Of a DNA stretch of 10,362 nt, positions 1 through 4,835 are shown piece after piece. Position 1 is the stretch's first letter, and the number at the start of each line of letters is the position of its first letter. The position numbers and the translations under genes were made by a program. The notes under the pieces were generated by a model. The model worked only from the letters and a program-made list of their open reading frames with translations, searched no databases and was not told the DNA's origin. This stretch comes from an uncultured Elusimicrobia bacterium (GTDB lineage Bacteria > Elusimicrobiota > Elusimicrobia > Elusimicrobiales > Elusimicrobiaceae). The stretch lies in assembly GCA_945483375.1 (NCBI GenBank), contig CALYRQ010000016.1, positions 1-10,362 of the forward strand, written 5' to 3'.

Positions 1-56
1 TCCGCGAAGGCGGCCATACGGTAGGCGCCGGCGTCGTTACCAAAATTATTGAGTAA
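1..56 (+). CDS. tuf: Elongation factor Tu, C-terminal end (partial)
   Basis: The codons from position 3 read REGGHTVGAGVVTKIIE and then TAA at 54-56. This is the hallmark C-terminus of bacterial EF-Tu (E. coli ends REGGRTVGAGVVAKVLG). EF-Tu is the GTPase that delivers aminoacyl-tRNA to the ribosome; this end belongs to its third beta-barrel domain. Only the last residues are inside the window, so nothing can be said about the rest of the gene. A strong terminator follows 28 bases after the stop, which separates tuf from the rest of the window. Confidence 0.93.
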   Translation, partial: REGGHTVGAGVVTKIIE

Positions 57-84
57 CACAACTGTACTTAACTGAAGTTTTACG

Positions 85-124
85 CACAAGGGACGAAAAA
101 TTTTTCGTCCCTTGTGTCTTTTTA
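85..124 (+). terminator. Rho-independent terminator after tuf
   Basis: Bases 85-100 and 101-116 form a perfect 16-bp inverted repeat (arms starting CACAAGGGACG), with the AAAAATTTTT centre acting as the loop. A T-rich tail (TCTTTTTA) follows at 117-124. The repeat is symmetrical, but the plus strand has the better U-tract and follows the tuf stop, so it most likely ends the tuf transcript. The A-rich flank on the other side is poor, so bidirectional action is less certain. Confidence 0.9.
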
Positions 125-133
125 TATCTAACA

Positions 134-164
134 GAGTACCCCGTGTGTAAACGCGGGGATGAAT
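134..164. other. GC-rich hairpin resembling one type I-E CRISPR repeat
   Basis: CCCCGTGT (139-146) pairs with ACGCGGGG (151-158), including one G-T wobble, around a GTAA loop that fits the GNRA tetraloop pattern. The flanks (GAGTA before, ATGAATGC after) and the CCCCG...CGGGGATGAA core resemble type I-E CRISPR repeats. There is only one copy, with no spacers and no cas genes in the window. It may simply be a structured piece of a tuf 3' UTR or of a small RNA ending at the hairpin at 179-206. Confidence 0.4.
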
Positions 165-178
165 GCAAATCCTGCCGC

Positions 179-206
179 AAGAAAACGGAGTTTTCTTTTT
201 GTTTTT
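179..206 (+). terminator. AT-rich terminator-like hairpin
   Basis: AAGAAAAC (179-186) pairs perfectly with GTTTTCTT (190-197) around a 3-base loop. The following bases are T-rich (TTTGTTTTT, 198-206). The stem is AT-rich and weaker than the one at 85. It could back up the tuf terminator or end a short RNA that includes the GC hairpin at 139-158. On the minus strand no U-tract follows, so a plus-strand role is favoured. Confidence 0.5.
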
Positions 207-215
207 GGCGGTGGA

Positions 216-264
216 AAAATCAAGCGAAGCTGAGATTTTGAAACAAAAGAAGCCCCGAAACGGG
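216..264 (-). terminator. Probable terminator(s) after the pilin gene
   Basis: Two weak hairpins follow the pilin stop on the minus strand. The first is a 4-bp GC stem (254-257 with 261-264) followed by a T-rich stretch (CTTCTTTTGTTT). The second pairs 216-221 with 234-239 (6 bp) and 223-225 with 229-231 inside it, and ends in GATTTTT. Either or both could terminate the pilin transcript. Neither is a textbook terminator, so the call is moderate. Confidence 0.45.
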
Positions 265-280
265 AGTCCGGGAAGTCTCA

Positions 281-814
281 TTAATAAATCCACCGGAGAT
301 AATAACTTCCGGTTTCTGTAGGTGTAGTAAGCCCGGTTTCATTTTTACACAGTTTGTTGGGGAGAGAGGAAGGATTTGTATCATACGTTGTGCATACTTT
401 TTCCCCGGCATATATGGGAGAATGCCGTCCAAATATTGTGTAAGCAATAGTATAATTAGAATTAACAGCGCAAGTTGTGGCATCTTCCCAAAGAACGCAA
501 TATCCCCAGTTAAAATATCGGTGCGGTCGGTTGACGCCATTGAGAACATTATTTTCTTCTCTTATGTAAGGAGGGGTGGTTACATCTAACTCATCAAAAG
601 AGTGGCTATATTCTCCATTGGCTAAATAATAGACTGCTTGGGCTTGGGCTAATGAGGTAGCTAAGGTTTTTGCTTGTACAAAGCGGCTTTTTAATACAGC
701 GGCTTGGTATTGCGGCAACGCTACAGAGGCCAAAATCCCGATAATTAATACCACTACCAAAAGTTCAATCAAAGTAAACCCCCGGACGGGTGCGGATGTA
801 TAGCTGTTGTTCAT
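281..814 (-). CDS. Type IV pilin-like protein with prepilin N-terminus
   Basis: The 177-residue product has a 12-residue leader ending in Gly12 and then Phe13-Thr-Leu-Ile-Glu17. This is the classic prepilin peptidase cleavage and N-methylation site with Glu at mature position 5. A hydrophobic helix follows (about 13-34) and then the ALPQYQAAV.KSR segment typical of pilins and pseudopilins. The globular part has four cysteines (106, 115, 141, 156), enough for two disulfides. The protein is expected to be inserted in the inner membrane, processed, and assembled into a pilus or pseudopilus; whether it is a major or minor pilin cannot be told. The start is supported by AAGGAG about 7 bases upstream. 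It lies alone, with no assembly genes in the window, and is preceded by a long structured leader RNA with an intrinsic terminator, so it may be controlled by transcription attenuation. Genomes of gut Elusimicrobiota carry many such pilin genes (family knowledge). Confidence 0.88.
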   Translation of the reverse strand: MNNSYTSAPVRGFTLIELLVVVLIIGILASVALPQYQAAVLKSRFVQAKTLATSLAQAQAVYYLANGEYSHSFDELDVTTPPYIREENNVLNGVNRPHRYFNWGYCVLWEDATTCAVNSNYTIAYTIFGRHSPIYAGEKVCTTYDTNPSSLPNKLCKNETGLTTPTETGSYYLRWIY

Positions 815-827
815 AAAGGCTCCTTGT

Positions 828-1051
828 TGTCTTTGGAACCAAACAAAAACGGCTATTTATCCGGGCCCAGCTATACGAAGCCCAATAAACAGCCGTGGTT
901 TGCCACCGCAAGGGCGACAAACACTTGGCACAAAACAAAGGGCTCATGACTTCCCTTTATCTTGTGCCTCAAACGACTGCTTTTGGAGTATAGCTGTGCC
1001 TTGCGGCAACACCGCTTGCACGGTTCCAAAAACAGATAAAATTTTTACTAC
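828..1051 (-). ncRNA. Structured leader RNA or small RNA upstream of pilin
   Basis: I do not recognise a known RNA family. Read on the minus strand, this segment folds into successive helices. P1 is 977-987 with 1025-1035 (11 bp), enclosing a small hairpin (996-999 with 1018-1021; 1003-1006 with 1012-1015). P2 is 927-942 with 953-968 (16 bp without interruption). P3 is 895-907 with 913-924 (12 bp, one bulge). P4 is 849-866 with 880-896, a terminator. An alternative closing helix P0 pairs 828-840 with 1022-1034 (13 bp) and excludes P1. Eight pairs in these helices are G-U on the minus strand but A-C mismatches on the plus strand, and none is the other way round, which fixes the transcribed strand. 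A -10 box lies just upstream (1058-1063). The RNA ends only a few bases before the pilin ribosome-binding site, so a cis-acting attenuator or riboswitch is the first guess; a terminated stand-alone small RNA is the alternative. Confidence 0.72.
841..896 (-). terminator. Intrinsic terminator/attenuator in the pilin leader
   Basis: On the minus strand, bases 896-880 pair with 866-849. There are 17 pairs including two G-U, with one bulged base at 862. The 13-base loop is 867-879. The transcript then reads UUUU-G-UUU (848-841). This is a strong rho-independent terminator placed about 27 bases before the pilin start codon, with no room for a separate pilin promoter between them. Pilin expression should therefore require read-through. 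P4 overlaps the base of helix P3 by two bases (895-896). Confidence 0.8.
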
Positions 1052-1057
1052 GGTTCT

Positions 1058-1086
1058 ATTATAATAAATTTGGCGGGAATATAGAA
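1058..1086 (-). promoter_or_regulatory. Promoter candidate for the pilin leader RNA
   Basis: On the minus strand a perfect TATAAT lies at 1063-1058. The hexamer 17 bases upstream is TTCTAT (1086-1081), a weak -35. Transcription would begin near 1051, just before the first helix of the structured RNA. It is back to back with the plus-strand promoter of the lipoprotein genes. Confidence 0.5.
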
Positions 1087-1107
1087 TTTGATATAATATC
1101 CTATATC
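1070..1107 (+). promoter_or_regulatory. Promoter for the lipoprotein pair, with inverted repeat
   Basis: TTGGCG (1070-1075) and a perfect TATAAT (1092-1097) are separated by 16 bases, giving a start near 1104. GATATA (1090-1095) and TATATC (1102-1107) form a 6-bp inverted repeat that covers the -10 box and the expected start site, a possible operator. The repeat is AT-rich, so chance is a real alternative. Confidence 0.55.
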
Positions 1108-1121
1108 ACGGAGGAACTAAA

Positions 1122-1484
1122 ATGAATATCAAATTGTTGGGGTTATTGGGCGCGGCCGTGTTATTTGCCGGATGCGCCAAAACGGTGGAAGTGAAAACTC
1201 CCGTTAACTTGAAATCTAAAAATTACGCCGAAGCCCTGCAGTCGGCCGATAAGTCCTGCAAGGTGGAAGAAGACTGCACGTCTGTCAACAAAGGCTGCTG
1301 CATGTGCGCCGGTAAAGAAGCGGTGAATAAAGAAGCCGCCGCCGCGCTTCAGCCGTTTTTTGTGAAAGAGTGCGACCGTGCCGCGTGCACGCTCCAAATG
1401 TGCTATGTGGATATCAATACGTCCTGCCAAAACGGGATTTGCACGGGTACGCCCAAGCCGTATAAAAATTATTTCGTTAAATAG
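1122..1484 (+). CDS. Cysteine-rich lipoprotein, first of a tandem pair
   Basis: The 120-residue protein has a short signal peptide with lipobox LFAGC; Cys18 would be lipidated, so the protein is probably anchored in the outer or inner membrane facing the periplasm. The mature part has ten further cysteines at 46, 52, 59, 60, 62, 84, 89, 94, 102 and 107, including a GCCMC cluster. This is enough for five disulfides or for metal binding. The ten cysteines have exactly the same spacing as in the next gene, so the two arose by duplication. The C..D.DC...KGCC.C pattern resembles small uncharacterised cysteine-rich lipoproteins in other bacteria; I know no function and give none. GGAGGA 6 bases before the ATG supports the start. 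It is probably co-transcribed with the next gene, 8 bases downstream. Confidence 0.82.
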   Translation: MNIKLLGLLGAAVLFAGCAKTVEVKTPVNLKSKNYAEALQSADKSCKVEEDCTSVNKGCCMCAGKEAVNKEAAAALQPFFVKECDRAACTLQMCYVDINTSCQNGICTGTPKPYKNYFVK

Positions 1485-1492
1485 GGGAAAAT

Positions 1493-1831
1493 ATGAAAAA
1501 AGTATTGTTTTTAACCGTTTGCGCCGCCGTATTGGCCGCCTGTGCCTCCGCCCCGAAATCCGTGGGCATCAACGCCAAGCCCAAGGTGTTGACGAAAGCG
1601 ATTTTAAAAGCCGATAAGGCCTGCACCGCAGACGCGGATTGTGTGGCCGTTCAAAAAGGCTGTTGCATGTGCGACGGGTATCAAGCCGTCAGCCAAAAAG
1701 GAGCGGAAACGGTCAAAGCCGCGTTTGATAAAGCCTGCTCTCTTGCTCCTTGTACGCGCGAAATGTGCCGCGTACAAATTGCGCCTAAGTGTGTGAACCA
1801 TGTTTGCACGGGAGAGAGTTTCCGCAATTAA
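1493..1831 (+). CDS. Cysteine-rich lipoprotein, second of a tandem pair
   Basis: The 112-residue protein has a signal peptide ending in lipobox VLAAC (Cys17 lipidated). Mature cysteines lie at 44, 50, 57, 58, 60, 82, 87, 92, 100 and 105, each exactly two residues earlier than its partner in the preceding gene, with no gap between. Shared blocks include ADK.C, KGCCMC, CT..MC.V and CTG. Outside the cysteines the pair has diverged widely, which suggests an old duplication with selection on the disulfide scaffold. AGGGGA overlapping the upstream stop serves as ribosome-binding site. The pair forms a two-gene operon closed by the terminator at 1849-1883. Function unknown; the periplasmic, disulfide-stabilised fold is an inference. 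Confidence 0.82.
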   Translation: MKKVLFLTVCAAVLAACASAPKSVGINAKPKVLTKAILKADKACTADADCVAVQKGCCMCDGYQAVSQKGAETVKAAFDKACSLAPCTREMCRVQIAPKCVNHVCTGESFRN

Positions 1832-1848
1832 TCTTTAAAGGTTAAAAC

Positions 1849-1883
1849 AAAACGCCGGACCCGATACAGGGCCCGGCGTTTTT
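1849..1883. terminator. Bidirectional terminator between convergent genes
   Basis: CGCCGG (1853-1858) pairs with CCGGCG (1873-1878), followed inward by an A-C mismatch and CCC with GGG (1860-1862, 1869-1871) around GATACA. The stem is flanked by AAAA (1849-1852) and TTTTT (1879-1883), so a U-tract follows in either direction. It ends the lipoprotein operon from the left and the apt transcript from the right. Confidence 0.92.
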
Positions 1884-1896
1884 GCGTTTAGACGGG

Positions 1897-2432
1897 TTAT
1901 AATATCTCTTTAAGCGGCAGATTTTTTAATTCGGGGTTATCGTCCCGCATGGTTTGCAGGCTTTTTACGGACGTTAAATGCACCGCCAGCAAGATTTCTT
2001 TGCCTTTGGCCGCTATCGCTTTGCGAACCGACGACAGCGTCTGTCCGGTGGCTAAAATATCATCAATATAGATAAAGTTCGGGAAGGATAAAAGCAGTTC
2101 TTCATCCATTTCCATATCGTAGCTGTCGTACTCGTTGGTAATGCGGAAGCAGTAGGGTTTGTTCGGAATTTTGCCTTTTTTGCGGATGGGCAAAAACGGC
2201 AGGCCCAAACGGTAGGCCACAGGCGCGGCAAAAAAGAAACCGCGCGATTCGGGCGTGATAATGGCCGTATTTTTAAGTGCTTCCGGCGACAGCGTTTGCT
2301 GAACTGTTTGGCACATTTGATTACTTGGGTAAAGTATTCGGGCTCGGCCAGCAGGGTGTTAATATCAATAAATTGTACGTTGGGGGTGGGATAGCCTTTA
2401 ATAATGCGCAGACTATAATTAATTTCAGGCAT
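1897..2432 (-). pseudogene. apt: Adenine phosphoribosyltransferase, frameshifted
   Basis: APRT makes AMP from adenine and PRPP (purine salvage, cytoplasm). The first part starts at ATG 2432, with AAGGAG about 7 bases upstream, and reads MPEINYSLRIIKGYPTPN, then VQFIDINTLLAEPEYFTQVIK. The rest continues in another frame from about 2316: TPESRGFFFAAPVAYRLG, PIRKKGKIP, EYDSYDMEMDE and the PRPP-binding loop FIYIDDILATGQT. Each block matches the APRT order (I.FRDIT.LL, EARGF.FG.P.A, VRK.GKLP, LIVDDLLATGGT). Adding one base near 2317 joins the frames as ...VIK-MCQTV... and gives about 178 residues, a normal APRT length. No other damage is visible, so this is either a very recent mutation or a sequence error. 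The downstream piece has its own ATG at 2316, but without the N-terminal part an active enzyme is unlikely. Confidence 0.8.
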
Positions 2433-2485
2433 AAAAATCTCCTTAGAAACGGAAATGCGGGCCCCGTCGGGATTCCCTTTACAAT

Positions 2486-2514
2486 ACAATACAGATTTTA
2501 TACAATATATTCAA
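2486..2514 (-). promoter_or_regulatory. Promoter candidate for apt
   Basis: On the minus strand TTGAAT (2514-2509) and TATTGT (2491-2486) are 17 bases apart, matching four positions of each sigma-70 box. A second possible -10, TATAAA, lies at 2502-2497. The start would fall near 2479, leaving a leader of about 45 bases before the apt ATG. Support is by pattern only. Confidence 0.4.
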
Positions 2515-2596
2515 GCGAATTTTAGGCGCCCTGCAATGAAAGCGAAACGGTGAAAAACGCAAGTAAATTGTATAGCGCAAAAGCCCGCTAATTTAG

Positions 2597-2602
2597 TATA
2601 AT
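2597..2602 (+). promoter_or_regulatory. -10 box of the ribosomal operon promoter
   Basis: TATAAT lies at 2597-2602, 120 bases before rpsJ, giving a start near 2609 and a leader of about 110 bases. No good -35 stands at 16-18 bases; TTGTAT at 2568-2573 is too far upstream. The box is the only good -10 between apt and rpsJ on this strand. Confidence 0.5.
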
Positions 2603-2626
2603 AAAATGTACTGAATTGGAAGCAAA

Positions 2627-2695
2627 GGCGGAAAATTCCTGACCGGCTCGTCGAAGATACGACCCGGAGTGGGGATTTCTGCCGAATAATTTTTT
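2627..2695 (+). promoter_or_regulatory. S10-operon leader hairpin with T-run (attenuator candidate)
   Basis: Bases 2627-2639 pair with 2671-2683 (12 pairs with one A-A mismatch; three are G-U, all in the plus sense). A 3x3 internal loop follows, then CCGG (2643-2646) pairs with CCGG (2664-2667), then a C-C mismatch, then TCGT (2648-2651) with ACGA (2659-2662), closing a 7-base loop. A run of six T occurs at 2690-2695. In E. coli the S10 leader binds L4 and terminates at a U-rich hairpin; this leader sits at the same place and could act likewise, but the sequence alone does not show which protein binds. The T-run starts seven bases after the stem, which weakens the terminator reading. Confidence 0.55.
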
Positions 2696-2721
2696 GTAAA
2701 AAACATTTAAGGAAACTAAAC

Positions 2722-3066
2722 ATGGCAGAAAAAACAGAAAAAAAGGCTAAAGTATTAAGCCAAGAAAGAATCCGCATCAAATTGCGTTCTTACGACCATC
2801 GCATGTTGGACGCCTCCGTTTCCCGCATTGTGGAAACGGCCCAAAAAACCGGCGCCATCGTGGCGGGTCCTGTTCTTCTCCCGGTCCGGATTAAGAAGTA
2901 CACCGTGCTTCGCTCTCCCCATACCGATAAAAAGAGCAGAGAACAGTTTGAAATGCGCATTCACAAAAGACTCATTGACCTCAAGAGCCCCACTTCTAAG
3001 ACCGTCGACGAACTTATGAAACTGGATTTGCCGGCCGGTGTAGACGTGGCTATCAAAAGCAACTAA
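2722..3066 (+). CDS. rpsJ: 30S ribosomal protein S10
   Basis: The 114-residue product has the S10 (uS10) signature [18 protein letters not shown], then [19 protein letters not shown] and [16 protein letters not shown]10 lies in the 30S head and also forms the NusE partner of NusB in antitermination. The first 13 or so residues ([13 protein letters not shown]) are a charged extension compared with E. coli S10. AAGGA 8 bases upstream supports the start. It is the first gene of the long ribosomal operon and follows the structured leader at 2627-2695. Confidence 0.97.
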   Translation: MAEKTEKKAKVLSQERIRIKLRSYDHRMLDASVSRIVETAQKTGAIVAGPVLLPVRIKKYTVLRSPHTDKKSREQFEMRIHKRLIDLKSPTSKTVDELMKLDLPAGVDVAIKSN

Positions 3067-3083
3067 TAGGAAACTGAACTGAT

Positions 3084-3875
3084 ATGACAGAAGAACTCAA
3101 CCAAGCTGCTGGTGCCCAAGAGGCAACTCCCGTTGCTGAAGCGGCCAAAGCAGAAACTGTCAAAGAAGCTCCCGAAACCTTTCGCTTTGTAATCGGCGAA
3201 AAAATCGGCATGACGCAGCTCTTTGATGAAAAAGGCAATCTTCATGGCGTGTCCGTGGTAAAAGCGGGCCCGTGCAAGGTTGTGCGTGTCAGAACCCAGG
3301 AAAAAGACGGCTACAATGCCGTTTGCGTGGGTTTTGGCGAAGTGAAAGAAAGCAAACTCAACAAACCTGAACTCGGTTATTTCAAAAAAGCCAACGTCGC
3401 TCCGGTCAGACACATGAAGGAATGCCGTGTCGCGGACGTAAACGGTTTCGAAATCGGTCAAGTCATTTCACTCGAAAAAATCTTCAAACCCGGCGACTAT
3501 GTGGACGTGCAGGGTAAAATCAAAGGCCACGGCTTCGCCGGCGGTATGAAACGCCACGGCTTTGCCGGCCAGCCCGATTCCCACGGTCAGTCCGACAGAT
3601 CCCGCGCTCCGGGTTCTTTGGGCTCCCGCCGCTCTTTGGGTAAAGTGCTTTCCGGTCAGCGCATGGCTGGTCACTATGGCACCACCACCCACACCGTAGC
3701 CAAAATTGAAGTTATCAAAGTGGACAACGAAAACGGACTTATCTTCCTGAAAGGTTCCGTTCCGGGCGCCAAAGGCTCCATCGTGTCCGTCTTGGAAACT
3801 TCCAAATACAAAAAACACTATGTGGCGCCGCAACAGCAGAAAGTTTCTGCCTCTAAAGCCGCCAACAAGAAGTAA
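3084..3875 (+). CDS. rplC: 50S ribosomal protein L3
   Basis: L3 (uL3) binds near the 3' end of 23S rRNA and reaches toward the peptidyl transferase centre. The core begins at about residue 34 (FVIGEKIGMTQLF) and includes GHGFAGGMKRHGF, the extended loop RAPGSLGSRRSLGKV, and RMAGHYG. The product is 263 residues, against about 210 usual. The excess is a 33-residue N-terminal Ala/Glu-rich extension without a later usable start, and a Lys-rich tail of about 25 residues. The glutamine methylated by PrmB in E. coli L3 (in GSIGQNQTPG) is replaced here by GSLGSRRSLG. It is 17 bases after rpsJ, in the usual order. Confidence 0.96.
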   Translation: MTEELNQAAGAQEATPVAEAAKAETVKEAPETFRFVIGEKIGMTQLFDEKGNLHGVSVVKAGPCKVVRVRTQEKDGYNAVCVGFGEVKESKLNKPELGYFKKANVAPVRHMKECRVADVNGFEIGQVISLEKIFKPGDYVDVQGKIKGHGFAGGMKRHGFAGQPDSHGQSDRSRAPGSLGSRRSLGKVLSGQRMAGHYGTTTHTVAKIEVIKVDNENGLIFLKGSVPGAKGSIVSVLETSKYKKHYVAPQQQKVSASKAANKK

Positions 3876-3887
3876 GGACTTTGACCC

Positions 3888-4520
3888 ATGGAAACTAAAG
3901 TTTTAGATATCAAAGGTAAAGAGAAAGGAACCTGCGCCCTGCCGGACAGCTTGTTCGCCGTCAAGGCCAACCCCACTTTCTTGCACGAAGTCATCACCGC
4001 CTTTTTGGCTAACCAAAGAAGCGGCACCGCCGACGTCAAAACCCGCAGCGAAGTTTCCGGTACCGGTAAAAAACCGTGGAAACAGAAAGGCACCGGCCGC
4101 GCCCGTCAGGGTAGCTTGCGCGCCGTGCAGTTCCGCCACGGCGGTATCGCTTTTGGTCCTACCCCGCGCTCTTTCCGCCAGGATTTGCCGGCCGCCAAAA
4201 GAAGAACTGCGCTCGCGATGGCTTTGTCTACCAAGCTCGCCGAAGGCAACTTGGTCGTGTTGGAATCTTTAACGCTTAAAGAACCCAAAACCAAAGCTTT
4301 CGCCGAAATTATGGACGTCTTGGCCGCCGGCCGCAAACCGCTGGTCATGGATAACTTTGCCGACGCCAACGCCGCTTTGGCCTGCCGCAACGTTGCGGGT
4401 CTTACCCACATCGCTCCGCAGGACGCCAATGCCTATGTGGTGCTCAACAGCTCTAAAGTTATTTTGACCACGGACGCCGTCGCCAAACTCAGCGACACGT
4501 TCGCCAAGGAGGCCAAATAA
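3888..4520 (+). CDS. rplD: 50S ribosomal protein L4
   Basis: The 210-residue L4 (uL4) shows the long loop SGTGKKPWKQKGTGRARQGS that lines the peptide exit tunnel, followed by FRHGGIAFGPTPRSF. It ends with the globular part (VLESLTLKEPKTKAF, VVLNSSKVILTTDAV). Length is normal. In several bacteria L4 also represses its own S10 operon through the mRNA leader; a candidate leader hairpin is at 2627-2695. AAGGACTTTGACCC precedes the ATG. Its TAA overlaps the ATG of rplW by one base, indicating translational coupling. Confidence 0.96.
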   Translation: METKVLDIKGKEKGTCALPDSLFAVKANPTFLHEVITAFLANQRSGTADVKTRSEVSGTGKKPWKQKGTGRARQGSLRAVQFRHGGIAFGPTPRSFRQDLPAAKRRTALAMALSTKLAEGNLVVLESLTLKEPKTKAFAEIMDVLAAGRKPLVMDNFADANAALACRNVAGLTHIAPQDANAYVVLNSSKVILTTDAVAKLSDTFAKEAK

Positions 4521-4813
4521 TGACCGTTTACACTACGCTTAAAAAGCCCCTTTTAACCGAAAAGAGCTTGATTGAACGCGACACCCATAACCGCTACGGT
4601 TTTGTGGTTGCCAAAAACGCGTCCAAAGGCGAAATTAAAACCGCGGTGGAAAAAATCTTCAACGTAACCGTTGTAAAGATTAACACGATTTCCGTCACGG
4701 GCAAGACCCATCGCATGGGTCGCTTCGAGGGAAAAAGACCCGACTACAAAAAGGCTTTTGTTACCTTGAAAGAAGGCGATAAAATCGAAATGGTGGAAGC
4801 CGCTTCGAAGTAG
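4520..4813 (+). CDS. rplW: 50S ribosomal protein L23
   Basis: The 97-residue L23 (uL23) has LKKPLLTEKS near the N-terminus and the GKTHRMGRFEGKRPDYKKA loop-and-strand segment typical of the family. L23 sits at the tunnel exit and is the docking site for trigger factor and SRP. The ATG overlaps the rplD stop (TAATG), and AAGGAGG lies inside the end of rplD, seven bases before the start, so translation is coupled. Confidence 0.95.
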   Translation: MTVYTTLKKPLLTEKSLIERDTHNRYGFVVAKNASKGEIKTAVEKIFNVTVVKINTISVTGKTHRMGRFEGKRPDYKKAFVTLKEGDKIEMVEAASK

Positions 4814-4835
4814 CTGAAAGGAGAAACTACTAACT

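Noticed and set aside
134..164. A CRISPR array
   Set aside because: Only one repeat-like unit, no spacer-repeat periodicity, no cas genes in the window.
828..1034. A small transposable element (MITE) with 13-bp terminal inverted repeats
   Set aside because: The ends do form an inverted repeat, but no target duplication is visible, and the helix mismatches are all G-U on one strand, which points to RNA rather than DNA symmetry. Other copies in the genome would reopen this.
828..1051. A c-di-GMP riboswitch or T-box before the pilin gene
   Set aside because: c-di-GMP control of pilins is well known, but the conserved aptamer segments of classes I and II are not seen. TGGAACCGTGC resembles a T-box only loosely and stands far from the terminator.
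807..1064. An 85-codon plus-strand open frame
   Set aside because: No ribosome-binding site, no recognisable protein pattern, and it lies across the minus-strand structured RNA and its helices.
2300..2330. Programmed -1 frameshifting in apt
   Set aside because: No X-XXY-YYZ slippery heptamer at the junction and no reason for recoding in this family; mutation or sequence error is simpler.
2052..2489. A separate 145-residue protein on the minus strand
   Set aside because: Its middle is the APRT N-terminus and its C-terminal half is the out-of-frame reading of the rest of apt.
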